Origin: Clostridia bacterium
GTDB lineage: Bacteria > Bacillota > Clostridia > UBA1381
Direction: 5' to 3'
NCBI GenBank assembly: GCA_900751885.1
Contig: CAADTH010000050.1
Coordinates: forward strand, 1-64,000
DNA: 64,000 nucleotides
In this document: piece after piece, positions 43,133 through 51,472 of the stretch
Numbering within the stretch: the stretch's first letter is position 1
How the letters are laid out: the number at the start of each line of letters is the position of its first letter
Made by a program: the position numbers and the translations under genes
Notes under the pieces: model-generated
What the model was told of the DNA's origin: nothing
Databases searched by the model: none
The model's input: only the letters and a program-made list of their open reading frames with translations

Positions 43133-43863
43133 ATCAAATCGAAACGTTGAAAGAGCTGATACAATCGAGTGGGAACATCGTCTTTTTCGGCGGAGCGGGC
43201 GTATCCACAGAGAGCGGCATACCCGATTTTCGCAGTGAGGATGGGCTGTACCGACGGCAGTACGATTATCCCCCCGAACAGATTCTCAGCCACACGTTTT
43301 TTCTTCAAAATCCAAAGGAATTTTACCGCTTTTACAAAAATAAGATGCTTCCGTTGGATGCAAAGCCGAACCGAGCGCATAGGGCACTTGCCCAACTGGA
43401 ACAGCAGGGAAAGCTAAAGGCGGTCATCACGCAAAATATTGACGGACTCCACCAAATAGCAGGAAGCAAGAACGTGTTGGAGCTGCACGGCTCAGTGCAC
43501 CGCAATTTTTGCATGAAATGCAAGGCATTCTTTTCCGCCGGACAGGTTAAGAATATGGACGGCATTCCCTGCTGTGACTGCGGAGGCATAATCAAACCCG
43601 ATGTCGTACTCTATGAGGAAAGCCTTGATGAGGCGGTTCTTACAAAATCCATCCGTGCCATTGCGGACGCAGATATGCTGATTATCGGAGGGACATCACT
43701 CGCTGTATATCCTGCGGCAGGATTGATAAACTACTATAGAGGACACAAATTAGTCCTGATCAATCAATCCGCGACGCCGGCAGACGCAAAGGCGAATCTT
43801 CTGATTCCGGGAAGCATTGGTGAGGTACTCGGCGGCGCGGTCATGGAAGGAAGAGAAAAGTGA
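43123..43863 (+). CDS. cobB: Sir2-family NAD-dependent protein deacylase
   Basis: A 246-aa sirtuin. Start ATG 43123 lies ten bases after GGAGG; a GTG at 43114 overlaps the ribosome site. It has the NAD-binding GAGVSTESGIPDFRS motif, the catalytic QNIDGLH and ELHGSVH histidine regions, and a four-Cys zinc site (CMKC and CCDC). It would remove acetyl or other acyl groups from lysines with NAD+ as co-substrate. Sharing an operon with an acetyltransferase is suggestive of paired acetylation control, but this is inference. Confidence 0.9.
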   Translation: MGINQIETLKELIQSSGNIVFFGGAGVSTESGIPDFRSEDGLYRRQYDYPPEQILSHTFFLQNPKEFYRFYKNKMLPLDAKPNRAHRALAQLEQQGKLKAVITQNIDGLHQIAGSKNVLELHGSVHRNFCMKCKAFFSAGQVKNMDGIPCCDCGGIIKPDVVLYEESLDEAVLTKSIRAIADADMLIIGGTSLAVYPAAGLINYYRGHKLVLINQSATPADAKANLLIPGSIGEVLGGAVMEGREK

Positions 43864-45437
43864 GTACAACAATCTATTACAACGGCGATATCATCACAAT
43901 GGCGCAGCCGCTGACCGCGGAGGCTGTATTGGTGCGCGACAAAAGAATCGAGGCAGTCGGAACACGGGAGGACATTCTTTCCCTGAAGGAGCCAAACACA
44001 AGCCTTGTGGACTTAAAGGGACAGACCATGCTTCCGGCGTTTATCGACCCACACAGCCATATCTGTGCGCTCGCGACCACCTTTTTGCTCGTGTCGCTTG
44101 CCGGCGCGAAGAGCATGGATGAAATCATCCAGAGGATTCAAGCCTTTATCGAGGAAAACCATGTGCCCGACGGCGAGTGGGTCATGGGCTATGGCTACGA
44201 CCACAACACGCTCGCCGAGCATACCCAGCCGACCAGGGCGGTACTCGACCGCGCGACAGCCTCCCACCCTGTCCTGATTTCCCACGCGTCTGGACACATG
44301 GGTGTGGTCAACAGTCTTGCGCTTGAAAAGCTAAATATTCATGCGGATACACCTGACCCGGACGGCGGGCAGATTGGAAGGGAGCCGGGCAGTCAGGAGC
44401 CGAACGGCTACCTGGAGGAAAATGCGTTCATTCAAAACGCCGCGCCGCAGCAAAGCCTGGACGCCAGAAAGCAGGCAATGAAAAAGGCGCAGGACACCTA
44501 TCTCAGCTATGGAATCTCCACAGCGCAGGAAGGCTTTGTCAAGGAGGATGAATTCACGATTTTGAAGCAATCGGCAGAGGAAGGGCTTCTCAAGATGGAT
44601 GTGGTAGGCTATGTAGAGTTGGGACAGGCAAAGCATATTATCAAGGAGAATCCATCCTATGTGAAGCAGTATCAAAACCATTTGAAGCTGGGCGGATACA
44701 AAATCTTTTTGGATGGTTCGCCGCAGGGGAAAACCGCGTGGATGACTGAGCCGTATGAGGGTGAAGCGGACGGCTACAGGGGATATCCGGCACATCCCGA
44801 TGAGACGGTAAAAAAATTTGCACAGACGGCATATGACGAAAATTTACAGCTTTTATGCCACTGTAACGGCGATGCGGCGGCAGATCAATACATTGCGGCG
44901 TGTGAAAGTGCGAAAAAAGACCATGATATCCGCCCTGTGATGATTCACGCGCAGACCGTGCGCTATGACCAGCTTGACCGCATGAAAGCGATTTCCATGA
45001 TTCCTTCATACTTTGTGGCACATGTCTACTACTGGGGAGACATTCATCTGAAAAATCTCGGAAAGGAACGCGCACAGCGCATCAGTCCGGTCAAGACGAC
45101 CGCACAAAAGGACATGGTCTATACCCTTCACCAGGACACACCTGTTGTGCCGCCGGATATGCTTCACACCATTTGGTGTGCTGTGTGCCGCATGACAAAG
45201 GATGGCATCCAGCTGGGAACAAAGGAACGCGCAGATGTAATCGACGCACTCAAGGGCATCACGATAAATGCCGCGTATCAATACTTTGAAGAGCATGAAA
45301 AAGGCTCGATAGAAGCCGGCAAGCGTGCCGATTTTGTCATTCTGGATCAAAATCCGCTCAAGGTAGAAAAAGAAGCGATTCGCGATATCAAAGTGGAACA
45401 AACGATTGTAGAAAATCAAATTTTATATGAAAGATAG
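43860..45437 (+). CDS. YtcJ-like metal-dependent amidohydrolase
   Basis: A 525-aa protein starting at a GTG that overlaps the sirtuin stop (GTGA), so translation is coupled. It is an amidohydrolase-superfamily enzyme of the YtcJ-like group: beta-sandwich start, the metal-binding HSHI motif in DPHSHICALA, a GYGYDHNTLAE stretch, LDGSPQGKTAWM, LLCHCNGDAAAD and the C-terminal AGKRADFVILDQNP that closes the beta domain. Substrates of this group vary widely, so none is assigned. Last gene of the operon. Confidence 0.88.
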   Translation: MSTTIYYNGDIITMAQPLTAEAVLVRDKRIEAVGTREDILSLKEPNTSLVDLKGQTMLPAFIDPHSHICALATTFLLVSLAGAKSMDEIIQRIQAFIEENHVPDGEWVMGYGYDHNTLAEHTQPTRAVLDRATASHPVLISHASGHMGVVNSLALEKLNIHADTPDPDGGQIGREPGSQEPNGYLEENAFIQNAAPQQSLDARKQAMKKAQDTYLSYGISTAQEGFVKEDEFTILKQSAEEGLLKMDVVGYVELGQAKHIIKENPSYVKQYQNHLKLGGYKIFLDGSPQGKTAWMTEPYEGEADGYRGYPAHPDETVKKFAQTAYDENLQLLCHCNGDAAADQYIAACESAKKDHDIRPVMIHAQTVRYDQLDRMKAISMIPSYFVAHVYYWGDIHLKNLGKERAQRISPVKTTAQKDMVYTLHQDTPVVPPDMLHTIWCAVCRMTKDGIQLGTKERADVIDALKGITINAAYQYFEEHEKGSIEAGKRADFVILDQNPLKVEKEAIRDIKVEQTIVENQILYER

Positions 45438-45440
45438 TGG

Positions 45441-45470
45441 AAGGACACCGCTGACGCGGTGTCCTTTTTT
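45441..45470 (+). terminator. Intrinsic terminator after the amidohydrolase gene
   Basis: GGACACCGC-TGAC-GCGGTGTCC followed by six T. Confidence 0.9.
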
Positions 45471-45548
45471 GTGTAACCACTCTTTGTTTTTCGGACAGAG
45501 TATGGTATACTATAAGCATCTGAAGGTTTTTAAGAAAATAAGAAAAAC

Positions 45549-45577
45549 TTGACAAAAGACAAAAAAGAGAGTACAAT
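45549..45577 (+). promoter_or_regulatory. SigA-type promoter of the his operon
   Basis: TTGACA, a 17-bp spacer and TACAAT, about 50 nt before hisZ. The leader is too short for a T-box and none of its landmarks are present. Confidence 0.75.
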
Positions 45578-45628
45578 TACTTTAATAATTTATCGTGATA
45601 AAGTATAAAACACAGAAAGGAATGTATT

Positions 45629-46966
45629 ATGTCTGACTGGAAATTACATACACCAACCGGTGTCAACGACATTCTGCCAGAGGAATGTACAAAGAAAAAG
45701 GAAGTGGAAAATACCATTTGGACAGTGTTCACCTCCATGGGATATGAGGAGGTTGAAACACCGACCTTTGAATTTTATGATGTGTTCGCTGGAGATAACG
45801 GCCAAATTTCGCAGGAGACCATGTTCAAATTCTTTGACGAACATGGAAGAATTCTAACCCTACGACCGGATATCACAACCTCCATCGCGCGCATGGCGGC
45901 GACGAAGGAAGCAGATATACCATTGCCGCTTCGCTATTGCTATACAGGAAATGTGTTTCGAGCGGAGCAAACGCAAGGCGCACGCCAGCGGGAGTTCACC
46001 CAGGCAGGGATTGAGCTGATTGGCGTAAATACGCCCGAGGCGGACGCGGAGGTTATTTCAGCGGCAATGGAAGCGGTGCTGGCGCTCGGCATCGAAGAAT
46101 TTCAGATGGAGATTGGACAGGTCGCATTTTTTAACGGTCTCGTCGAGCAGGCGGGACTTTGTGCGGAGGATACAGAGCGCCTTCGTGAGCGTATCGACAG
46201 CAAGGACACCGTCGGGATTCGCGAACTTGCGGAAAAACTCGATTTGGAGGACAGCGTAAAGGAGCTGATGGAGCGGCTTCCGTATCTGTTTGGCGGCATG
46301 GATGTCATAGAACGCGCGATGGTGCCTGGACTGAATCAGACGAGCCGGGACGCACTCGGGAATATCAAAAAAATCTATGAGCTGCTATGTGCATACGGAT
46401 TTGAGCGGTTCGTTTCGATTGATTTGGGCATGCTCCAGAGCATCGACTACTATACAGGCACGATTTTTAAATGCTTTACCCACGGCGTAGGCTTTCCAAT
46501 CTGCGCCGGCGGACGCTATGACCACCTGTTGAGCCGCTTTGGAAAGAACATGGGCGCTGTTGGGGTCGCGTTTGGAATCAACCGTATTTTGTCGGCACTT
46601 CGAAAAACAGGGACACAGCTGAACGTGGACAACCCGTCAAAGAGCCTGATTTTTGCAGAGAGCGGCGCGGAAGGGACGGCGTATGATATCGCGTATCATC
46701 TGCGCGTCAATGGATGTCTGGTTGAGCAGTATATCGGCGGCGGAGATTACACGAAGGCGGAAGATTATGCCAAGCAGGCAGGACATGGCTGTATGCTTCG
46801 GGTACATGCGGACGGGAAACTGCAAATCAAGGATTTTGAAAAGAATGAGATTATAGAGACAACAGCCGCGGAATTTTTGGGTTATTATGACGAGGGTGAA
46901 GAAGAGGATTGCGGCTGTGGTCATGAGCACCACGAGCACGACTGTGGGTGCGGACATTGTGAATAG
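45629..46966 (+). CDS. hisZ: ATP phosphoribosyltransferase regulatory subunit
   Basis: A 445-aa class-II histidyl-tRNA-synthetase paralogue lacking aminoacylation function. It keeps the HisRS-like motifs (TPTGVNDILPEE, LRPDITTSIARM, YCYTGNVFRAEQTQGARQRE) but stands directly before hisG, the usual place for HisZ. HisZ forms a hetero-octamer with short HisG and makes it sensitive to histidine. The last ~20 residues are an unusual tail with eight Cys or His in DCGCGHEHHEHDCGCGHC, absent from typical HisZ; it may bind metal. hisG follows after 15 bp. Confidence 0.85.
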   Translation: MSDWKLHTPTGVNDILPEECTKKKEVENTIWTVFTSMGYEEVETPTFEFYDVFAGDNGQISQETMFKFFDEHGRILTLRPDITTSIARMAATKEADIPLPLRYCYTGNVFRAEQTQGARQREFTQAGIELIGVNTPEADAEVISAAMEAVLALGIEEFQMEIGQVAFFNGLVEQAGLCAEDTERLRERIDSKDTVGIRELAEKLDLEDSVKELMERLPYLFGGMDVIERAMVPGLNQTSRDALGNIKKIYELLCAYGFERFVSIDLGMLQSIDYYTGTIFKCFTHGVGFPICAGGRYDHLLSRFGKNMGAVGVAFGINRILSALRKTGTQLNVDNPSKSLIFAESGAEGTAYDIAYHLRVNGCLVEQYIGGGDYTKAEDYAKQAGHGCMLRVHADGKLQIKDFEKNEIIETTAAEFLGYYDEGEEEDCGCGHEHHEHDCGCGHCE

Positions 46967-46981
46967 GTGGGAGTGTGACAG

Positions 46982-47623
46982 ATGAAATATTTAACGATAG
47001 CCCTTGCAAAAGGGCGGCTTGCGGAAATTGCGATGGACTTATTTCTTTCCATCGGGTTGGACTGCTCGGAAATGAAGGAAAAAAGCCGAAAGCTGATTTT
47101 TACAGATGAAACAAATAGGATGAAATTTATATTGGTGAAAGCGACAGATGTTCCAACCTATGTGGAATATGGAGCGGCTGACATTGGAATCGTCGGCAAG
47201 GATACGCTTTTGGAGGAGAACAGGAACCTGTATGAGATGATTAACCTCGGCTTCGGTGCGTGCAGGATGGCGGTTGCGGGACCTGGAGAGCTCAAGGGGA
47301 AGCTGCATAAAATCAACAATCTGCGCGTCGCGTCGAAGTATCCGCACATTGCAGAGAACTATTTCCAGGGCGAAAAGGGACAGACCATTGAGCTTATCAA
47401 GCTCAATGGCTCGGTTGAGCTTGCGCCGCTTGTCGGCTTGAGTGACGTCATCGTTGATATTGTGGAGAGCGGAAAAACGCTTGAGGAAAACGGACTCGAG
47501 GTACTCGAGGATATCGTACCGCTTTGCGCTTGGTTTGTCGTCAATAAGGTCAGTATGAAGATGCACACAGAGCGCATTATGGATATTGTGGAGAAACTGA
47601 AGGAAAGGATCAAAGAGCAATGA
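46982..47623 (+). CDS. hisG: ATP phosphoribosyltransferase, short form
   Basis: A 213-aa catalytic subunit performing the first committed step of histidine synthesis, joining PRPP to ATP. MKYLTIALAKGRLAE at the start, YGAADIGIVGKDTL and the DVIVDIVESGKTLEENGL phosphate-binding region are typical. It lacks the C-terminal regulatory domain of long HisG, consistent with the HisZ partner encoded upstream. Its stop overlaps the hisA start. Confidence 0.95.
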   Translation: MKYLTIALAKGRLAEIAMDLFLSIGLDCSEMKEKSRKLIFTDETNRMKFILVKATDVPTYVEYGAADIGIVGKDTLLEENRNLYEMINLGFGACRMAVAGPGELKGKLHKINNLRVASKYPHIAENYFQGEKGQTIELIKLNGSVELAPLVGLSDVIVDIVESGKTLEENGLEVLEDIVPLCAWFVVNKVSMKMHTERIMDIVEKLKERIKEQ

Positions 47624-48333
47624 GGATTTATCCGGCAATCGATATCAAGGACGGAAAGTGTGTCCGCCTGCTTCAAGGGCGGTTTTCCGACGTGACCGTC
47701 TATGGAGACAGCCCGGCGGACATGGCGAAAAAGTGGGAAGCACTGGGCGGTGAGTATATCCATGTGGTGGATTTGGACGGCGCGCGCATGGGGCAGGGAA
47801 AAAATGCGGATTGCATCAGGGAAATTTGCCAAAGCGTTCATGCCCCAGTGCAGACAGGCGGCGGAATCCGCAGTATGGAGGACATCGACGCGAAGCTGTC
47901 TCTGGGAGTTGAGCGGGTCATTCTCGGCACAGCGGCAGTGCGCGACGAAGAGCTTGTCAAGCGCGCGGTAGATAAATACAGGGAAAAGATTGTGGTTGGC
48001 ATTGATGCCAAGGATGGTTTCGTGGCAGTCGAGGGCTGGGAAGAGGTCAGCGAGCTGAAAGCGGCAGAATTTGCAAAGAGGATAGAACAAATCGGGGTGC
48101 AGACGATTGTCTATACAGATATCGCCACGGATGGAACCCTTGCCGGACCGAATGTCGAAGCAATGCGCCAGATGGCGCAGCATACAGCGATGGATGTCAT
48201 TGCATCCGGCGGAATCGGCAGCACAGCGGATATCGAAGCGCTGAAGCCGACCGGCGTAGAGGGTGTGATTGTTGGCAGAGCGCTCTATACAGGGCATGTA
48301 GACTTAACAAAAGCGGTAAGGCTTGCAAGGTAA
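47620..48333 (+). CDS. hisA: ProFAR isomerase
   Basis: A 237-aa TIM-barrel enzyme isomerising the fourth intermediate of the histidine pathway. The pattern IYPAIDIKDGKCVRLLQG, the VVDLDGA strand, QTGGGIRSMEDI and the second-half DIATDGTLAGPN and ASGGIGS phosphate loops are all present. ATG overlaps the hisG stop (ATGA). Confidence 0.95.
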   Translation: MRIYPAIDIKDGKCVRLLQGRFSDVTVYGDSPADMAKKWEALGGEYIHVVDLDGARMGQGKNADCIREICQSVHAPVQTGGGIRSMEDIDAKLSLGVERVILGTAAVRDEELVKRAVDKYREKIVVGIDAKDGFVAVEGWEEVSELKAAEFAKRIEQIGVQTIVYTDIATDGTLAGPNVEAMRQMAQHTAMDVIASGGIGSTADIEALKPTGVEGVIVGRALYTGHVDLTKAVRLAR

Positions 48334-48344
48334 GGAGGAGACAT

Positions 48345-48986
48345 ATGGTGCAGGAGATTATTGGGAAGCTCAAATTTGATGAAAAGGGACTGATTCCGGC
48401 GGTTGTGCAGGATTACAATACAAAAGAAATTTTAATGGTGGCATATATGAATGAGGAGTCTTTAAAGGTCACACTCCAGACAGGGCGCGCCACCTTCTTT
48501 AGCAGAAGCCGCCAAAAGCTTTGGACAAAAGGGGAGCAGTCCGGCAATTTTATGTATGTGCAGGATATCCGTATCGACTGCGATGGAGATACACTCGTTG
48601 TCCTTGCCAATCCGGCGGGGCCTGCGTGCCATACAGGAAACCGAAGCTGTTTTTACCAGCGGATTGAGAACGGCGAGGTTATCCCGATGGAACAGGAGGA
48701 GAGAACCAGCCAGGATATTCTCTCCCGCCTGACTGCTGTCACGCAGGACAGAAAGGCGAATCCGAAGGACGGAAGCTATACCAACTACCTTTTTGACAAG
48801 GGTGAGGACAAAATTTTAAAGAAGGTTGGAGAGGAAGCGGCAGAGGTTGTGATTGCAGGCAAGAACAGGGATAAGAATGAAATCAAATATGAAGCGGCAG
48901 ACCTGTTGTATCACATGACAGTCATGCTCGTGGACAATGACATGACATGGGATGATATCTATGAGGAGCTGGAAAAGCGCAGATAA
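48345..48986 (+). CDS. hisI: Bifunctional phosphoribosyl-AMP cyclohydrolase / phosphoribosyl-ATP pyrophosphatase
   Basis: A 213-aa HisIE fusion catalysing steps two and three. The cyclohydrolase half has SRSRQKLWTKGEQSGN, the DCDGDT metal site and PACHTGNRSCF; the pyrophosphohydrolase half has KKVGEEAAEVVIAGK and YEAADLLYHM. AAGGAGG precedes the ATG. A terminator directly follows, so hisF, hisH, hisB, hisC and hisD are not in this operon. Confidence 0.95.
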   Translation: MVQEIIGKLKFDEKGLIPAVVQDYNTKEILMVAYMNEESLKVTLQTGRATFFSRSRQKLWTKGEQSGNFMYVQDIRIDCDGDTLVVLANPAGPACHTGNRSCFYQRIENGEVIPMEQEERTSQDILSRLTAVTQDRKANPKDGSYTNYLFDKGEDKILKKVGEEAAEVVIAGKNRDKNEIKYEAADLLYHMTVMLVDNDMTWDDIYEELEKRR

Positions 48987-49000
48987 ACAGGGAAAAGGCA

Positions 49001-49039
49001 AAAAAACGGCAATGAACGATTCGTTCATTGCCGTTTTTT
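49001..49039. terminator. Intrinsic terminator between hisI and hydF
   Basis: ACGGCAATGAACG and its complement form a long stem flanked by A- and T-runs, so it works for both convergent genes. Confidence 0.9.
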
Positions 49040-49047
49040 ATACAAGT

Positions 49048-50220
49048 CTATTCAAAAATTTTTTTCGCCCTGTCCAAAATTCCGGCGGTATATGCGAGAA
49101 CAACGCCGTAATTTGTGATGGGAACCCCTGCGCTTTGGCAGGCGTCTATGCGGCTTTGCATCGCCCGTTGGTTGAGCATACAGCCGCCGCAGTGAAGGAC
49201 AAGCCGGTACTCGGACAGATTTTCCGGGAAATCATGACCCGTATCATGAGTGAATACGAGGGATTTCCCTGTTTTTTTCTGGAGTGCGCGAGGGATTTTC
49301 ACGCGGCCGATGTCCTCGTGCGAGGTGTTGTGCGTACATGCCTCTGCCACCAGCACACGGTCTCCGTCTTGCAGCTTGGAAATTGCTTCGATTCCCTGTA
49401 AAAAAACAGATAAATCACCCTTCATCCGCGCCATGAGCATAGAAAACGAGGTCAGCGGGATGGAATCAGGAACGATACCGTCAACCACCGAAAAAATTTG
49501 AGAGTCTGTCACCACGAGGTCTATATGCGCCAGCTCACGAAGGGCATCCTCAAGCTCCGTTTCCCTTGTCACAAGGCATTTGATGCCATGGTCAAGGCAA
49601 TCTCTCAGAAGTTGAACCTGCGGCAGAATCAGCCGCCCTTTTGGCGCTTCGGAGTCCACAGGAACCACCATAACCACAGTGCCGCCTGCTTCTACAAGTC
49701 CGCCAATCATGCTTTCCTCTTTTTGGGCAATTCGTGACAGGCGGTCAGTCAGCACACGCTTGAGCGCTTCAATTGATTCGCTGTCCTTGATGGACACACA
49801 CACTGCATCGGGATAACCGTCGGGAGCGGATGCCACATCAGTCTTTGTGAACACCAGAAGGTGAGGGATGCGTTTCCCTTCAAATGCCTGTGTCATCTGC
49901 CGGTAAGCCGCCGGATCAAAATCCGCGGCATCCGCGGCATACAGGGCAAAATCAGTGCGGTCCAGTATGCTTTTTGTCTTCTCCATACGCGATGTGCCAA
50001 GAGAGGAAGCGTCGCCGAGACCTGCCGTGTCAATCAGGGCGATTGGACCTGCACCGATTAGCTCCATTGCCTTGATGATTGGGTCTGTGGTCGTGCCAGA
50101 TTCATTCGATACGATGGCGAGATTCTGTCCGAGCAGGGCGTTGAAAAGTGCTGATTTTCCCGCGTTGGTCTGCCCGAAAATCGCCACATGTGTTCGCATG
50201 GAAAGCGGTGTCTGCTGCAT
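49048..50220 (-). CDS. hydF: [FeFe]-hydrogenase H-cluster maturation GTPase
   Basis: A 390-aa protein of normal length. The N-terminal GTPase domain has GQTNAGKSALFN (Walker A) and DTAGLGDAS (switch II). The C-terminal half has the iron-sulfur ligands CTHN and HCGGC that define HydF. It is the scaffold on which the two-iron H-subcluster is assembled with HydE and HydG before transfer to the hydrogenase. AGGAGGGG precedes the ATG. hydG lies 4 kb away; hydE and the hydrogenase are not in the window. Confidence 0.93.
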   Translation of the reverse strand: MQQTPLSMRTHVAIFGQTNAGKSALFNALLGQNLAIVSNESGTTTDPIIKAMELIGAGPIALIDTAGLGDASSLGTSRMEKTKSILDRTDFALYAADAADFDPAAYRQMTQAFEGKRIPHLLVFTKTDVASAPDGYPDAVCVSIKDSESIEALKRVLTDRLSRIAQKEESMIGGLVEAGGTVVMVVPVDSEAPKGRLILPQVQLLRDCLDHGIKCLVTRETELEDALRELAHIDLVVTDSQIFSVVDGIVPDSIPLTSFSMLMARMKGDLSVFLQGIEAISKLQDGDRVLVAEACTHNTSHEDIGRVKIPRALQKKTGKSLVFTHDTGHDFPENLSEYRLVLHCGGCMLNQRAMQSRIDACQSAGVPITNYGVVLAYTAGILDRAKKIFE

Positions 50221-50262
50221 GAAATCCCCTCCTTCATTCTCTTTTTCATTTTGTGATTTTTT

Positions 50263-50478
50263 TCACCGCGTGAATGGTGAGTTCAAATGTTTAGCATGTG
50301 GAAAATGCTTCTTCCCAGTAGGCAGGAAACGTTTCCTGCACAAATTTTGATAATGGTTGTCTTTCTTGATTTGGCGGTCAGACAACTGTTCAAAGTGATT
50401 TATTCTTATCTGACCTTGACGCTCATATTCTAAAAGCCGCTCATATGCGTCTCCGCCTAATGCGGATATTCTTGTTTT
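50263..50478 (-). pseudogene. Open remnant of an unrecognised protein
   Basis: An open stretch of 72 codons without a start codon reads like a genuine protein (GGDAYERLLEYERQGQIRIN, then HFEQLSDRQIKKDNHYQN) and ends shortly after LNSPFTR. No ribosome site, and no family recognised. The rest of the 50221-50713 gap holds only hydF's ribosome site and a possible 20-codon frame after AAGGAG near 50620. Confidence 0.3.
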
Positions 50479-50713
50479 TTATACTCTAAATTTTAATGTC
50501 GGATCTGTCAAGTGCGTTTATCTATTCTTACATTGTGCTCCAAGTCTTTATAAAATCAGGGCGGGAATCGGGCGGGATTTTGGTCAGATCATCACCTGTA
50601 AACATTATACAGTACAAGCTGAAAGGAGCTGTTAAATGCCCCATTCATTAATCTTTCCAGTATTGTTGTCTTTACAGGATCCCTATAATACAAACTAAAA
50701 CCAACGCTATTTT

Positions 50714-51139
50714 TTATAGTAGTGCAAAATGCTCACTTTCAAAGATTGGCTTCAGTTGACACAAGCAAAACGGATGTCCGGCAGGGTCAAACAGAACTCT
50801 CCAGCTATCAGAAAATTGCTCATCCGCGAGCTTCGCGCCGCAATGGACCGCATATTGCACTGACGTCTCCAAATCGTTCACAGCAAAGTCCAAATGCGCC
50901 ATTTGTTTCTGTTCTTCCGGCTTATCAGGCCATACAGGCGGCTGATACTCCGTATTGCGCTGGAAGGTGAGACCGGGGTACGCCCCCTGTGCCGTTTTCG
51001 GAGCGCCTACACATGCCCAGTTTTCATCGTGAAACACGATTTCCCACCCGAGCAAATCTGCGTAGAATGTTGCCAGCTCATAGGGGGCTTTGCAGTCTAT
51101 GGTAAAGGAATACAGCTTGATTTTTGGTTCATCGTTCAT
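50714..51139 (-). CDS. VOC-family (glyoxalase-like) protein
   Basis: A 141-aa single-gene protein with two beta-alpha-beta-beta-beta units: IKLYSFTIDCKAPYELATFY, then LLGWEIVFHD at the start and HLDFAVNDLETSVQYAVHCG plus FDPAGHPFCLCQ in the second half. The pattern is that of small uncharacterised VOC proteins rather than true glyoxalase I; a ligand-binding or resistance-type function is possible. GAGGAGG precedes the ATG. Confidence 0.8.
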   Translation of the reverse strand: MNDEPKIKLYSFTIDCKAPYELATFYADLLGWEIVFHDENWACVGAPKTAQGAYPGLTFQRNTEYQPPVWPDKPEEQKQMAHLDFAVNDLETSVQYAVHCGAKLADEQFSDSWRVLFDPAGHPFCLCQLKPIFESEHFALL

Positions 51140-51352
51140 TATGTGATTACCTCCTCATTATGGGATGGCGCCAGTCTTTCGTTTGACCACGGTCCTTCTC
51201 TCGTTTCTCATAAATAAAACCTTGATATATGAATTACGAATTTCCTGACTATAATTATATATCACAGAAAAAGTATGTCAACATAATTTGGCTGGGCGAT
51301 ATCAAAAGACAGCGTGATAATTATGCTCTGATGACACATAATTGAATATGAA

Positions 51353-51381
51353 TTGACGTCTAAAAATGGTAGTGATATACT
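51353..51381 (+). promoter_or_regulatory. SigA-type promoter of the BspA-like gene
   Basis: TTGACG, a 17-bp spacer and TATACT. The rest of the 51140-51472 gap shows no gene or obvious structure. Confidence 0.65.
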
Positions 51382-51472
51382 ATGTAAGTAGATAAAATTC
51401 GAAAATAGAATGTGTGTAATCAAATTTTCTGTTGGTATCAAATAAAAATTTAAAAGAAATGAGGGGAAAAGA

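Noticed and set aside
45480..45628. Possible T-box leader before hisZ
   Set aside because: The interval after the promoter is only about 45 nt and has no T-box sequence or terminator/antiterminator pair.
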